A DNA stretch of 64,000 bases from Chloroflexia bacterium SDU3-3 (GCA_009268125.1 WBOU01000003.1:62001-126000), one strand, 5' to 3'. Shown: positions 1-7,733, counted from the stretch's first letter. The notes: a model not told the origin generated them from the letters alone. A program made the numbers and translations.

Positions 1-119
1 CTATGCTGCGTCTCCGAGGCCCACACCCCATCCAGCCCCAGCGCCTCGGCGGCGCGCGCCGTGGCCGCCACATCGCCCAGGCGGGCCGTCTCCATCGCCA
101 GCGTCGTATCGAGCCGCAT
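1..119 (-). CDS. LLM-class flavin-dependent oxidoreductase, N-terminus only (partial)
   Basis: Reading the minus strand from ATG at 119 gives 39 residues before the window edge. They begin MRLDTTLAMETARLGDVAAT and end with ALGLDGVWASETQH. The opening beta strand, an 'ARAAEALGLDG' helix and the 'SETQH' end resemble the start of luciferase-like (LLM) F420/FMN-dependent oxidoreductases of the TIGR03617 type. The start is supported by AAAGGA about 8 nt upstream on the minus strand. The rest of the gene lies left of the window, so catalytic residues cannot be judged. Substrate unknown. The next 180 bp to the right hold repeat elements rather than a gene. Confidence 0.6.
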   Translation of the reverse strand, partial: MRLDTTLAMETARLGDVAATARAAEALGLDGVWASETQH

Positions 120-144
120 CGCACGATCCTTTCTGCTAGGGATC

Positions 145-208
145 TACCACCAAGACTCCAAGGCTCCAAGTTTTTTCCTGTAGGGTATGTTGTACCATCA
201 AGACCCCA
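145..208. repeat. Degenerate 'ACCACCAAG' repeat pair
   Basis: Two tandem partial copies of the dispersed element: TACCACCAAGACTCCAAG followed by GCTCCAAG and a T run, then TACCATCAAGACCCCAGG about 20 bp later. No gene here. The same core recurs at ten or so intergenic places in the window. Confidence 0.6.
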
Positions 209-233
209 GGTTGTCGCATGATAGGGCATCGAC

Positions 234-284
234 AAAAAAAGACACCAAGGCACCAAGAAATAGAAACCTTGGTGCCTTGGTGTC
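234..284 (-). terminator. Repeat-derived hairpin terminator of the Gfo/Idh/MocA gene
   Basis: Perfect 17-bp inverted repeat, GACACCAAGGCACCAAG (241-257) against its complement at 268-284, with a 10-nt loop. A run of seven A on the plus strand (234-240) makes a U-tract for minus-strand transcripts. The hairpin is built entirely from the dispersed CACCAAG repeat and sits just downstream of the oxidoreductase stop codon, so a repeat copy probably works as its terminator. Confidence 0.7.
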
Positions 285-301
285 TTGGTGGTAAAAAACG
301 G

Positions 302-1378
302 CTACGAGATAGTGATCTCGCGGCCCTCGGCGGCGGACTGGTAGGCGGCGTCGAGCACCAGGTTGCGGCGCAGGCCGTCGTCGGCGCTGGGGATGGCCGG
401 GGTGCCATGCACCACCGCCGAAACAAAGCGGCTGATCACCTCCAGGTGACCGTCGCTCTTGGGGATCTTGGGGGCCATGTCGGTGGCCACCCCGCCGATA
501 TCGGTGAACACGCGCACCGTGTCCACCGTGGTGTAGTTACGCACCATCAGCTCCACGCCGCCCTCGGTGCCGTAGAGCGTCACACCGAAGTCGTCGCCCG
601 CCGAGCTGTGGGTGGCCCAGCTGGCCTCCAGCAGCAGGGTCGCGCCGCCGCCCAGGCGCACGAAGGCCGTGGCCAGATCCTCCACCTCGTAGGGCAGGCG
701 CTCGTCGCTGAACTGCTCGCGGCCCTGCCAGCCCTTCAGGCCGCGCGGCCCGAACTCGGCGTAGGCGCTGGCGCTCACCGCCAGCGGCGCAGGCTCGCCC
801 ATCAGGTACATGGCGATATCCAGCACGTGCACGCCCAGGTCCACCAGCGGGCCGCCGCCCGCCTGCTCCTTGCTCACGAACCAGCTGCCCAGGCGCGGGA
901 TGCCCGCGCGGCGCATCCAGTGGGCCTTGGCGTAGTAGATCTGGCCAAGCGCGCCCGAGTCGATGTAGCGCTTGATCCACTGCACATCGGCGCGGTGGCG
1001 CTTGTCGAAGCTGACCATCAGCACCTTGCTCTGGGCCTGGGCCGCATCCAGGATGGCGCGGGCCTCCTGGGCGTTGCGGGCCAGCGGCTTCTCGACCAGC
1101 ACATGCTTGCCAGCCTGCAGCGCGGCCAGGGCCACGGGGGCGTGCAGGGCATTAGGAAGGCAGACGCTCACCGCATCCACGTTGGGTGCGGCCAGCATCT
1201 GCTCGTACTCGCGGTAGGTCTGGGGCACGTGGTGCTCGGCGGCCACGCGGCGCACGCGGTCGTCGTCGAGTCCGGCCAGCGCCACCACCTCGGCATCGGG
1301 GATCTGGTTGTAGGCGGCCAGGTGCAGCGCGCCGATTCCCGCGCCGATCACACCAACCCGCAGCTTCTGGGTGCTCAT
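302..1378 (-). CDS. Gfo/Idh/MocA family NAD(P)-dependent oxidoreductase
   Basis: A 358-residue soluble dehydrogenase of the glucose-fructose oxidoreductase/inositol dehydrogenase family, usually acting on sugars, inositols or derivatives. An N-terminal Rossmann fold carries GVIGAGIGALHL (residues 9-20). The family's catalytic-site EKP motif is at 96-98, and a GGGPLVDLGVHVLDIAMYL stretch (174-192) contains the conserved Asp and His. Length is typical. The start at 1378 (MSTQKLRVGVIG) is preferred because the longer frame to 1465 adds 29 low-complexity Arg/Cys-rich residues before the fold. Substrate cannot be read from sequence and the neighbours give no pathway. A repeat-derived hairpin terminator follows. 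Confidence 0.9.
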   Translation of the reverse strand: MSTQKLRVGVIGAGIGALHLAAYNQIPDAEVVALAGLDDDRVRRVAAEHHVPQTYREYEQMLAAPNVDAVSVCLPNALHAPVALAALQAGKHVLVEKPLARNAQEARAILDAAQAQSKVLMVSFDKRHRADVQWIKRYIDSGALGQIYYAKAHWMRRAGIPRLGSWFVSKEQAGGGPLVDLGVHVLDIAMYLMGEPAPLAVSASAYAEFGPRGLKGWQGREQFSDERLPYEVEDLATAFVRLGGGATLLLEASWATHSSAGDDFGVTLYGTEGGVELMVRNYTTVDTVRVFTDIGGVATDMAPKIPKSDGHLEVISRFVSAVVHGTPAIPSADDGLRRNLVLDAAYQSAAEGREITIS

Positions 1379-1484
1379 GGGTACTCCGTTGTAGTTGGAA
1401 GAGAACAGCGGCCCGCAAGCGTGGCGGGCCAGCACCATCATACAGCGGCGGTGCGGGGCGGGCATCGGCTGAAGGGCGGGGCAA

Positions 1485-1517
1485 ACAAAAAGGCACCAGG
1501 GGTGGCCCCTGGTGCCT
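1485..1517 (-). terminator. Rho-independent terminator of the deformylase gene
   Basis: Perfect 12-bp stem AGGCACCAGGGG (1491-1502) / CCCCTGGTGCCT (1506-1517) with a 3-nt loop. An A5 run on the left gives a U-tract in the minus direction. It lies 14 nt past the def stop codon. Confidence 0.85.
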
Positions 1518-1530
1518 GGCGTGCGGCGCG

Positions 1531-2118
1531 CTACGCCTCGGTCGGCTCGGCCTCCTGCGGGCGGTGCGAGGGCGCGTCGGCCTTGTCCTTGCTGTAGTCC
1601 TTCAGCGTGGAGAGATCGCGCATGCGCTCGGTGAACATCACGCCATCCAAGTGGTCGATCTCGTGCTGCAGGGCGCGGCCCAGCAGGCCGTCGGCCTTGC
1701 GCAGGCGGTAGCGCTTGCCATCCAGCCCCGAGAACTCGACCGTGACCCAGGCGGGCCGGGGAACCTCGCCGTACCAGCCGGGCATGCTCAGGCAGCCCTC
1801 GTGGTCGGTCTCCTCCTGCTCGCTGCGCTTGATGATCTGGGGGTTGATCAGCGCGTACTCCTCGGCGGGGGCCACCTCGACCTGGCTGCCGTCCTCGCGC
1901 TCCTCGACCTCGGGCGGGATGTAGATCACGGCCAGCCGCTGCGAGATGCCGATCTGGGGCGCGGCCAGGCCCACGCCGTTGGCGGCGTGCATGGTCTCGA
2001 ACATGTCGGCGATCAGCGCCTTCAGCTTGGGGTTGGGCAGCTGCACCGGGCGAGCCTTGGCCTTTAGGATCTTCTTATCATCCGGATCTTCAATGTTTAG
2101 AATGCGGCGGATCGCCAT
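1531..2118 (-). CDS. def: Peptide deformylase
   Basis: Removes the N-formyl group from nascent proteins in the cytoplasm. The 195-residue product has all three metal-site motifs: GVGLAAPQIG (48-57), EGCLSMPG (107-114, metal ligand Cys109) and HEIDH (152-156, two His ligands and the catalytic Glu). About 18 acidic residues (around 68-86) form an insertion between motifs I and II, and the C-terminal tail is polar. The start at 2118 is chosen because AGGAG lies 7 nt upstream; the longer TTG/ATG options at 2133 and 2124 overlap or crowd that site. A hairpin terminator follows. No fmt gene is adjacent. Confidence 0.95.
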   Translation of the reverse strand: MAIRRILNIEDPDDKKILKAKARPVQLPNPKLKALIADMFETMHAANGVGLAAPQIGISQRLAVIYIPPEVEEREDGSQVEVAPAEEYALINPQIIKRSEQEETDHEGCLSMPGWYGEVPRPAWVTVEFSGLDGKRYRLRKADGLLGRALQHEIDHLDGVMFTERMRDLSTLKDYSKDKADAPSHRPQEAEPTEA

Positions 2119-2176
2119 TATCATGCTCCTCAAACGTATGACCGTAGGTAGCAGGCACGCAGCCTATGGAGAGCGT

Positions 2177-2198
2177 CGCCTGGCCGCATGGCCAGGCG
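2177..2198 (-). terminator. Hairpin between the acetyltransferase and def genes
   Basis: Perfect 9-bp stem CGCCTGGCC / GGCCAGGCG with a GCAT loop, 44 nt downstream of the acetyltransferase stop codon. There is no clear U-tract, so it may be a weak terminator or a 5' leader hairpin of def. Confidence 0.4.
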
Positions 2199-2241
2199 GC
2201 GGACATGCCCTGCAAGCGCCACCCGATGTGGCTGCATTATA

Positions 2242-2883
2242 TCACGGGGCCGGGGAAAGCGCCTTGGTCATGTAGTCGCAGGGGTAGGTGGCCCAGCCGA
2301 TCAGCGGCGAGGTGCGGGCGGTGGCGCGGTAGCCCAGGCGCTGGTAGAACGGGAGCGCGCGGGCGTTGGCCACAATCACCCGCAGGTGCGCGGCGCTGGC
2401 GCCATCGGCGGCGGCCAGCCGCTCGATCTGGCCCAGCATCCACGCGCCCACGCCCGATCCGCGCGCGCGCTCATCCACCACCAGGCTATGGATGTAGGCC
2501 CCATCGTTGCCCAGCTGCGACTCGGCCACCAGCCCGGCCCGCAGCAGCATCATGAACAGGAATGCGGTGTTGCCCAATCCCAGCTCGCTCACGCTGCGGC
2601 GCACCGTGCCGGGGGGTGCGGGCGAGAACACCTTGTCACGGGCCAGGCGGTAGCTGCCGGTGCCCACCAGCTGGCCGTCGGACGCGACGGCCACGTAGCG
2701 GCGGAACAGCGCGCCCTCGCCCTGCTCCAGGGTGTAGCGCATCAGGCGGCGCTGCCCTTCGGGCGGGCCGTGCAGCGCTCCGGGAAGCTCGGCGTTGTAG
2801 AGCTGCACCAGCAGGCCTGCGAGGGCCGGGATGTCCTCGGGCTGGGCGGGGCGGAAGGTGAGCGGCGCGTGTGGCTCGGTCAT
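2242..2883 (-). CDS. GNAT family N-acetyltransferase
   Basis: A 213-residue acetyl-CoA-dependent transferase. The N-terminal LTFRPAQPEDIPALAGLL is the typical GNAT strand 1/helix 1. The pantetheine-binding motif A reads IHSLVVDERARGSGVGAWML, with the R-x-x-G-x-G/A pyrophosphate loop, and ALPFYQRLGYRA is the usual C-terminal motif B. Between them sits a hydrophobic segment (NTAFLFMMLLRAGL) somewhat unusual for the family. Start at 2883 (MTEPHAP) is preferred over 2898. The acceptor is unknown and the neighbours are unrelated. Confidence 0.85.
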   Translation of the reverse strand: MTEPHAPLTFRPAQPEDIPALAGLLVQLYNAELPGALHGPPEGQRRLMRYTLEQGEGALFRRYVAVASDGQLVGTGSYRLARDKVFSPAPPGTVRRSVSELGLGNTAFLFMMLLRAGLVAESQLGNDGAYIHSLVVDERARGSGVGAWMLGQIERLAAADGASAAHLRVIVANARALPFYQRLGYRATARTSPLIGWATYPCDYMTKALSPAP

Positions 2884-3055
2884 GGGCGATCCTAACACTA
2901 GAGGCTTTGGGTTGGGCTATTGTACCACCGTGCGGCCCACCACACGCTAGGCCGATCAGCAGCGCATCAGGCGCGGCTCAGCGCGGCATCACCCAGCGAT
3001 CTCGTGGGCCTGCTAGGATAATTGCCGTACAAGACGAAGCGGAAAGAACAGGATC

Positions 3056-4012
3056 ATGCATCACATCGCATATACGGTGATCGGGAGCATAGCGCTGGCG
3101 GGGGCGCTCGTCGGCTGCCAGCAGAGCTCGGCCATGGCCCCCAGGCCCAGCGCCACGCTGGCCCCGCCCACCGCAGCCGCCATGGCTACCCAGCCCAGCG
3201 CCACGCTGGCCCCCGCAGCCACCCAGGCCCAGCCCACCGCAGCCGCAGCCAGCAGCGCCCAGCAGGCCGCCGAGATCATCGCCCGCTACTACCAGGCCAT
3301 CGGCCAGCGGCAGTACGCCCAGGCCTACCCGCTGTGGGCCGAGGGCGGCGCGGCCAGCGGCCAGAGCGCCGAGCAGTTCGCCCAGGGCTTCGCGCAGACC
3401 GCAGGGGTGCAGCTCGCGCTCGGCGAGGCCAGCGCGCAGGGGCAGGAGGCCAGCGTGCCCGTCACCATCACCTCGGTGGAAAATCTGAGCGGCGGCGCGC
3501 AGGAGGTGCGACAGTACAGCGGGGCCTACACGCTGCGGCAGGATGCGGGCGGCTGGAAGATCACCTCGGCCAGCATCCAGCAGAGCGCCACCAACCCCCA
3601 GCCGCCCGCCGAGCGCGGCGACCCGCAGGCGCTCATCCAGGCCTACTACAGCGCGATCAACGCCCAGCAGTATGGCCGGGCCTACACCTACTGGTCGGGC
3701 AGCGGCGCGGCCAGCGGCCAGGGCTTCGCCGCCTTCGCCCAGGGCTTTGCCACCACCGCCCAGGTCAATCTGGCCTTCGGCCAAGCCCAGCAGGATGTGG
3801 CGGCGGGATCGGCCTACGCCAGCCTGCCTGTGGGGATCGTGGCGCACCAGCGGGATGGCAGCACCACCGCGTTCTGCGGCAGCTACCAGCTGCGCCGGGT
3901 GAACGTCGAGCCGTTCCAGCTGCTGGGCTGGAGCATCGACAAGGCCCAGATCGGCCCCGCGGCCCTGGCGGCCAGCGCCAGCCAGGTGCTGGCCAATGGG
4001 TGCGGCAGCTAG
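3056..4012 (+). CDS. Lipoprotein with two tandem NTF2-like domains
   Basis: A 318-residue exported lipoprotein. The signal peptide ends in the lipobox LVGC, with Cys about 21 as the lipid-anchored residue. A low-complexity Ala/Pro/Thr linker (to about residue 65) carries a repeated QPSATLAP motif. Two homologous modules of about 110 residues follow. Each starts with a YYQAIGQRQYAQAYPLW / YYSAINAQQYGRAYTYW helix, then GAASGQ, F-A-Q-G-F-A-x-T and a beta-rich half, the hallmarks of a scavenger/transpeptidase-associated NTF2-like fold. No catalytic motif is visible; such domains often bind ligands or stabilise surface proteins. A 14-bp palindrome follows the gene. Confidence 0.75.
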   Translation: MHHIAYTVIGSIALAGALVGCQQSSAMAPRPSATLAPPTAAAMATQPSATLAPAATQAQPTAAAASSAQQAAEIIARYYQAIGQRQYAQAYPLWAEGGAASGQSAEQFAQGFAQTAGVQLALGEASAQGQEASVPVTITSVENLSGGAQEVRQYSGAYTLRQDAGGWKITSASIQQSATNPQPPAERGDPQALIQAYYSAINAQQYGRAYTYWSGSGAASGQGFAAFAQGFATTAQVNLAFGQAQQDVAAGSAYASLPVGIVAHQRDGSTTAFCGSYQLRRVNVEPFQLLGWSIDKAQIGPAALAASASQVLANGCGS

Positions 4013-4022
4013 GCACAGCAAA

Positions 4023-4056
4023 GCCCCGCGCGCGGCACGTGCGCCGCGCGCGGGGC
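4023..4056. terminator. Bidirectional GC-rich hairpin
   Basis: Perfect 14-bp stem GCCCCGCGCGCGGC (4023-4036) / its complement (4043-4056) with a 6-nt loop, between the converging lipoprotein and DUF2630-like genes. No long T-tract on either side, so termination efficiency is uncertain. Confidence 0.6.
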
Positions 4057-4072
4057 ACATGGCCGCCGCGCC

Positions 4073-4315
4073 CTAGCCGATCATGCTGCCCGGGTCGGCG
4101 GGCGGCATCACCGGCACCTCCGAGAGTCCCGCCGCCTTGGCAGCCTCGATTCGGCGGCGCAGATCCCACAGCCGCTCGATCTCGGCCTTGATCGCCGCCA
4201 GGCGCGGGTGCTCCTCCTCGGTCACCTGGTCATCCTCGTAGATCTGCAGCCGCTCGCGCTCCAGCTCGATGATCTGGGCCACCACCTGCGCAATCGCGCT
4301 ATCAAAATCGCTCAT
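4073..4315 (-). CDS. Small helical DUF2630-like protein
   Basis: An 80-residue protein made almost wholly of charged amphipathic helix. Its ERERLQ ... EEEHPRLAAIKAEIERLWDLRRRIEAA pattern resembles DUF2630, a short actinobacterial/Chloroflexota family with a conserved 'L-x-WDLLRxRRA' core. A good Shine-Dalgarno (AGGAAGG) precedes the ATG. Function unknown; the helix suggests dimerisation or a role as a small adaptor. The family assignment rests on the WDL-RRR pattern only. Confidence 0.6.
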   Translation of the reverse strand: MSDFDSAIAQVVAQIIELERERLQIYEDDQVTEEEHPRLAAIKAEIERLWDLRRRIEAAKAAGLSEVPVMPPADPGSMIG

Positions 4316-4479
4316 CGCCTTCCTCGTATCCTTTCCTCAGCGGTCATCGGCGCACGCCCGCGCGGCAGCCCCCGCACCGCTACAGCCAGAACCGGGCCAC
4401 AGATCCCCGCCGTGCAACCTTGGCCCGCGCCCAGCCGTCGTACCGACAGCAAAACGAGCAAGAGCAAAGGACAGCCCCC

Positions 4480-5151
4480 ATGATCGCACTCGATCAGCCA
4501 ACCGCCCGCCACTGCCGCCGCTGCGACACCCGCCTGCCCAACGGCGCGCAGTTCTGCGTGGTCTGCGGCAGCGCCTACGCCGCCACCGAGCCGCAGCAGG
4601 CCGCCGCCGAGCCGCAGCGCCAGACCGCTGCGGCGGTGGCATGCCCCACATGCGGGGCCGCCAACCCCACCAGCGCGGGCTTCTGCGTGAGCTGCGGGCG
4701 CGGGATGCACATACCGCCCGCCGCGCCCGGCTATGGCTACACGCCCGCCATGGTCAACAATACCAATATCTATGTCACCAACGCCATCACGCCGCAGCAG
4801 CCCCTGATCATCCGGGCGCTCTGGTTCTTGTTCATCGGGCTGTGGCTTGGCCCGCTGTGGATCGTGGCGGGCTGGCTGCTCAACCTGACAATTATCGGCA
4901 TGCCCCTAGGGCTGTGGATGCTCAACCACACCGGCACGGTGATGACGCTGCAGCAGCGCTCGCCCCGCGTGCCCGCTGGCTCGACGCTGGGGCTGCTGGC
5001 GCGGGCGATCTACTTCGTGCTGATCGGCTGGTGGGCCAGCCTAGTCTGGCTGGCGCTGGCCTGGGCCATGGCCGCCAGCGTGATCGGCCTGCCCGTGGCC
5101 TTCCTGATGTTCGACCGCGTGGGCACTGTCACCACCATGGATGAGATCTAG
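4480..5151 (+). CDS. Double zinc-ribbon protein with two YccF-type membrane modules
   Basis: A 223-residue protein. Two four-cysteine zinc ribbons (C12/C15/C26/C29 and C55/C58/C69/C72) are separated by a Gln/Ala-rich linker. The C-terminal half holds two copies of the YccF (inner membrane component) pattern: IRALWFLFIGLWLGPLWIVA ... TIIGMPLGLWML and a second AIYFVLIGWWASLVW ... VIGLPVAFLMF. Four membrane helices are expected, with the ribbons probably cytoplasmic. The start at 4480 is preferred over 4420 because AAAGGA lies just upstream and the ribbon begins right after. The stop overlaps that of the convergent kinase gene within CTAG. Role unknown. Confidence 0.8.
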   Translation: MIALDQPTARHCRRCDTRLPNGAQFCVVCGSAYAATEPQQAAAEPQRQTAAAVACPTCGAANPTSAGFCVSCGRGMHIPPAAPGYGYTPAMVNNTNIYVTNAITPQQPLIIRALWFLFIGLWLGPLWIVAGWLLNLTIIGMPLGLWMLNHTGTVMTLQQRSPRVPAGSTLGLLARAIYFVLIGWWASLVWLALAWAMAASVIGLPVAFLMFDRVGTVTTMDEI

Positions 5152-5954
5152 CCTGCGCGGATCAGCGTACCCTCGCCCTGCGCCCTGCCCAGCAGGGCGC
5201 GGGCCAGCAGCCCAGGCGCGCTGCCGATCAGGTGCACCTCCAGCGCCGGGTTCTGCTCGATCAGCTGCCACATCAGGGCCACCTTGCCGCGCATGCCGCC
5301 GGTCACATCCACGCCGTGCGACCCGCCCGCCAGCGCCAGCACCTCGCCGATATTGGCGCGGGTGATCTGCGGGATGCGCTCGGCGACGGGGTTGGCGCGC
5401 GGGTCGGCGGTGTAGACGCCCGACTCGCCCACCAGCACCACGCGGGCCGGGGCCAGCGCCGTATCGGCGGCCAGCGCCACCAGCAGCTGCTCGGTGGAGA
5501 TGATCGCCGAGCCTTGCGCGGCGTCAAACGCCACGTCGCCGTGCACCACCGGCACCAGCCCCCTGGCCAGCGCCCGCCCGAGCGCGCCGGTATCCCACCG
5601 CGTGAGGGTGCCCGCCTCGGCCTGCGCCGTGGCCGAGGGCTGCAGCGACAGCGCGGGCACGCCCGCCGCCAGCAGCGCATCCACCACGATCCGGTTCAGG
5701 CGCAGCGCCGCCGCCGAGGTCAGCGCGTAGCCCAGCCAGTCGCCGCCGTCGGCGATGCCGGTGTGCACGCCGTAGCGCTTGGCATACACGTGGCCATACG
5801 AGCCGCTGCCGTGGCCCAGCACCAGCGGCCCCGCGCCCGCATCCAGCGCCTGGCGCAGCTCGGCGGCCAGCTGGGCGATCATGGGCAGATCCGGCGTCTC
5901 GGGCTGGGTCTTGTCGGTGATCACCGAGCCGCCAAACTTCACAAATGTGCGCAT
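5148..5954 (-). CDS. Isopentenyl phosphate kinase (amino-acid kinase fold)
   Basis: Predicted to phosphorylate isopentenyl phosphate to isopentenyl diphosphate with ATP, the last step of the alternative (archaeal-type) mevalonate route. The 268-residue sequence begins with the KFGGS phosphate-binding lysine/glycine loop (6-10). It carries the IPK hallmark GHGSGSYGH (47-55), whose final His is the residue known to contact the substrate phosphate and to separate IPKs from other amino-acid kinases. VLVGESGVYTADPR and DVTGGMRGKV supply the nucleotide-binding half. It lies 12 nt downstream of the UbiA gene, so the two are probably co-transcribed. IPK genes are known in some Chloroflexota. Confidence 0.88.
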   Translation of the reverse strand: MRTFVKFGGSVITDKTQPETPDLPMIAQLAAELRQALDAGAGPLVLGHGSGSYGHVYAKRYGVHTGIADGGDWLGYALTSAAALRLNRIVVDALLAAGVPALSLQPSATAQAEAGTLTRWDTGALGRALARGLVPVVHGDVAFDAAQGSAIISTEQLLVALAADTALAPARVVLVGESGVYTADPRANPVAERIPQITRANIGEVLALAGGSHGVDVTGGMRGKVALMWQLIEQNPALEVHLIGSAPGLLARALLGRAQGEGTLIRAG

Positions 5955-5966
5955 CGCAGCCCCACC

Positions 5967-6965
5967 CTAGCGCGAAAACAGCGGCGCGAGCACCAGCAGC
6001 GCCATCGACAGCACGCCCCACAGCACCAGCGAGATGGTGAACGGGCGGTCGCCGATCACGATGTCCGCCGGGTTGCCGCCGCCGCCCTTCTTGTAGATCA
6101 GGTAGAGATAGCGGAAAATCGCGTAGACCACCAGCGGCACCGTGAACAGCATCACCGAGAAGCCGCCGTGGGTTTTGGGCAGTGTGGGCGAGGACGTGGT
6201 GAAGAAGGTGTAGGCCACGATGATCGCCGCCGTCACGATCGACATCATCTGGTCGAGCATGGGCAGCGAGTACTCCTGCAGGATCTTGCGGTGCTCGCCC
6301 GCGCCGCCCTCCAGCAGCACCAGCTCGGCGCGGCGCTTGGCGAAGGCCAGGAACAGCGACAGCAGACCCATGCACACCAGCAGCCACTCGGTGATCTGGA
6401 TGTCGAGCACCATCGCGCCCGCGATCGCCCGCAGCACAAAACCAGCGGCGATCGTAAACACATCCAGCAGCACCACATTTTTCAGATAGTATGAGTAGAG
6501 AATGCCCTGGATCACCATGTAGCTGAGCAGCACCACGCCAAAGTCGATCTGGTGCCACCACGGCTGGGCATCGCCCTGCCAGCTCACCCAGATGGCATCC
6601 AGCGCGAAGGCCGAAGGGATGGCCACGCACAGAAACACCACCGCCGCCACCTTGGCCACCGTGGGGCTGAGCCGCCCCGAGGCCAGCGGGCGGTTGCGCT
6701 TCTTGGGGTGCGCGCGGTCCTTCTCGATATCCACCAGGTCGTTGATCAGGTAGATCGAGCCTGCGACCATACAGAACAGCAAGAATGCGGCGATAACAAT
6801 CGCCACCGCAACAGGGTTCATCCAGAGTCGGCCCGAGGAAAAAGCGATCGCCGCGAAAACGAAGACGTTCTTGATCCAGTCTTTCGGGCGCATCGCCAGA
6901 AGCAGCTCTTTCGCCACCGCAGCGCCCTGCGCGCGGTTCGATTCAAGCTCTGCTGAGTGTGCCAT
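5967..6965 (-). CDS. UbiA-family prenyltransferase, decaprenyl-phosphate phosphoribosyltransferase-like
   Basis: A 332-residue polytopic membrane enzyme that transfers to or from a polyprenyl chain. Helix-1 entry MRPKDWIKNVFVFAA, first Asp-rich motif NDLVDIEKDRAHPKKRNRP (75-93) and a C-terminal NPADIVIGDRPF match the phosphoribosyltransferase branch (5-phosphoribosyl-1-diphosphate:decaprenyl-phosphate type) better than quinone-pathway UbiA. About eight to nine hydrophobic helices are present. Start 6965 (MAHSAEL) is preferred over 7040. Pairing with isopentenyl phosphate kinase supports polyprenyl metabolism; the true acceptor could be another sugar donor or an aromatic ring. Confidence 0.8.
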   Translation of the reverse strand: MAHSAELESNRAQGAAVAKELLLAMRPKDWIKNVFVFAAIAFSSGRLWMNPVAVAIVIAAFLLFCMVAGSIYLINDLVDIEKDRAHPKKRNRPLASGRLSPTVAKVAAVVFLCVAIPSAFALDAIWVSWQGDAQPWWHQIDFGVVLLSYMVIQGILYSYYLKNVVLLDVFTIAAGFVLRAIAGAMVLDIQITEWLLVCMGLLSLFLAFAKRRAELVLLEGGAGEHRKILQEYSLPMLDQMMSIVTAAIIVAYTFFTTSSPTLPKTHGGFSVMLFTVPLVVYAIFRYLYLIYKKGGGGNPADIVIGDRPFTISLVLWGVLSMALLVLAPLFSR

Positions 6966-7106
6966 AGATATTTGTGCCCTTATGATTGTGACGCTCGGTG
7001 AAATCGGCTCCATTCTACCTGAGCGCCCATACCGCGTCAACAGTTGACAGCGCCCGCAAAAACCGCTACTCTGCCGGGCGTCATATTCACAACCGCGAGG
7101 ACACCT

Positions 7107-7709
7107 GTGGAAGACACGACTCCCATCCCGCTCGCCGCCGACGCCGAGCCGATCAAGACAGCGCCCAAAGCGGCGTTTCCGTGGCGCTCGGTGCTGCTGG
7201 TGGCAGGCACCATCGCGCTTACTGTTGCCCTGGCCTTTATCCCCAAAGGGTTTCTTGAAAGCCTGGGCAACTATGGCTATATCGGCCTGTTTGTCTTCAC
7301 GCTGCTCTCTAGCGCCACGCTAGTGCTGCCATCGCCTGCCATTGGGCTCAGCTTCGTGGCGGGCAGCACGCTGAACCCATGGCTGGTGGGCATTATCAGC
7401 GGCGTGGCGGCTGCGCTGGGCGAGATCACCGGCTATATGGCGGGTATAGGCGGGAATGCATTCGCCCAACGAACCACGTTCTACACCACGATCGAGCGCT
7501 TTGTCCGCCGCTGGGGCATGCTCACGATCTTTGTGCTGGCGATCATCCCCAGCCCGCTCTTCGACTTCGCGGGCATCGCCGCAGGCACCATGCGCATGCC
7601 ATTCTGGCGCTATCTGGCCGCGTGTCTGGCCGGCAAGACGCTGCGCTTCATCGGCATCGCCTGGCTGGGCAGGCTGGCCCCCGATCTGATCCATATGTTC
7701 GTTCAATAA
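7107..7709 (+). CDS. VTT-domain (DedA/SNARE-associated type) membrane protein
   Basis: A 200-residue integral membrane protein. A polar N-terminus (about 27 residues) precedes a hydrophobic helix. The VTT-like core then has a re-entrant loop LSSATLVLPSPAIGLSFVAGS, the GEITGYMAGIGG helix and a C-terminal FDFAGIAAGTMRMPFWRYLAACLAGK motif. DedA/VTT proteins include flippases of polyprenyl phosphate and phospholipids. The start is set at GTG 7107 because GAGGA lies about 7 nt upstream; the longer frame to 7044 would overlap the upstream promoter region. It is 24 nt ahead of rdgB and probably co-transcribed. Confidence 0.75.
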   Translation: MEDTTPIPLAADAEPIKTAPKAAFPWRSVLLVAGTIALTVALAFIPKGFLESLGNYGYIGLFVFTLLSSATLVLPSPAIGLSFVAGSTLNPWLVGIISGVAAALGEITGYMAGIGGNAFAQRTTFYTTIERFVRRWGMLTIFVLAIIPSPLFDFAGIAAGTMRMPFWRYLAACLAGKTLRFIGIAWLGRLAPDLIHMFVQ

Positions 7710-7733
7710 CCAAGGCAAATGAGGTAGAAACCC

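Noticed and set aside
218-1597. 459-residue plus-strand frame opposite the Gfo/Idh/MocA gene
   Set aside because: Antisense shadow: Ala/Gly/His-rich, no domain. The minus-strand gene has clear Rossmann and EKP motifs.
2119-2133. Longer deformylase start (TTG 2133 or ATG 2124)
   Set aside because: The TTG overlaps the AGGAG that serves ATG 2118, and ATG 2124 is too close to it.
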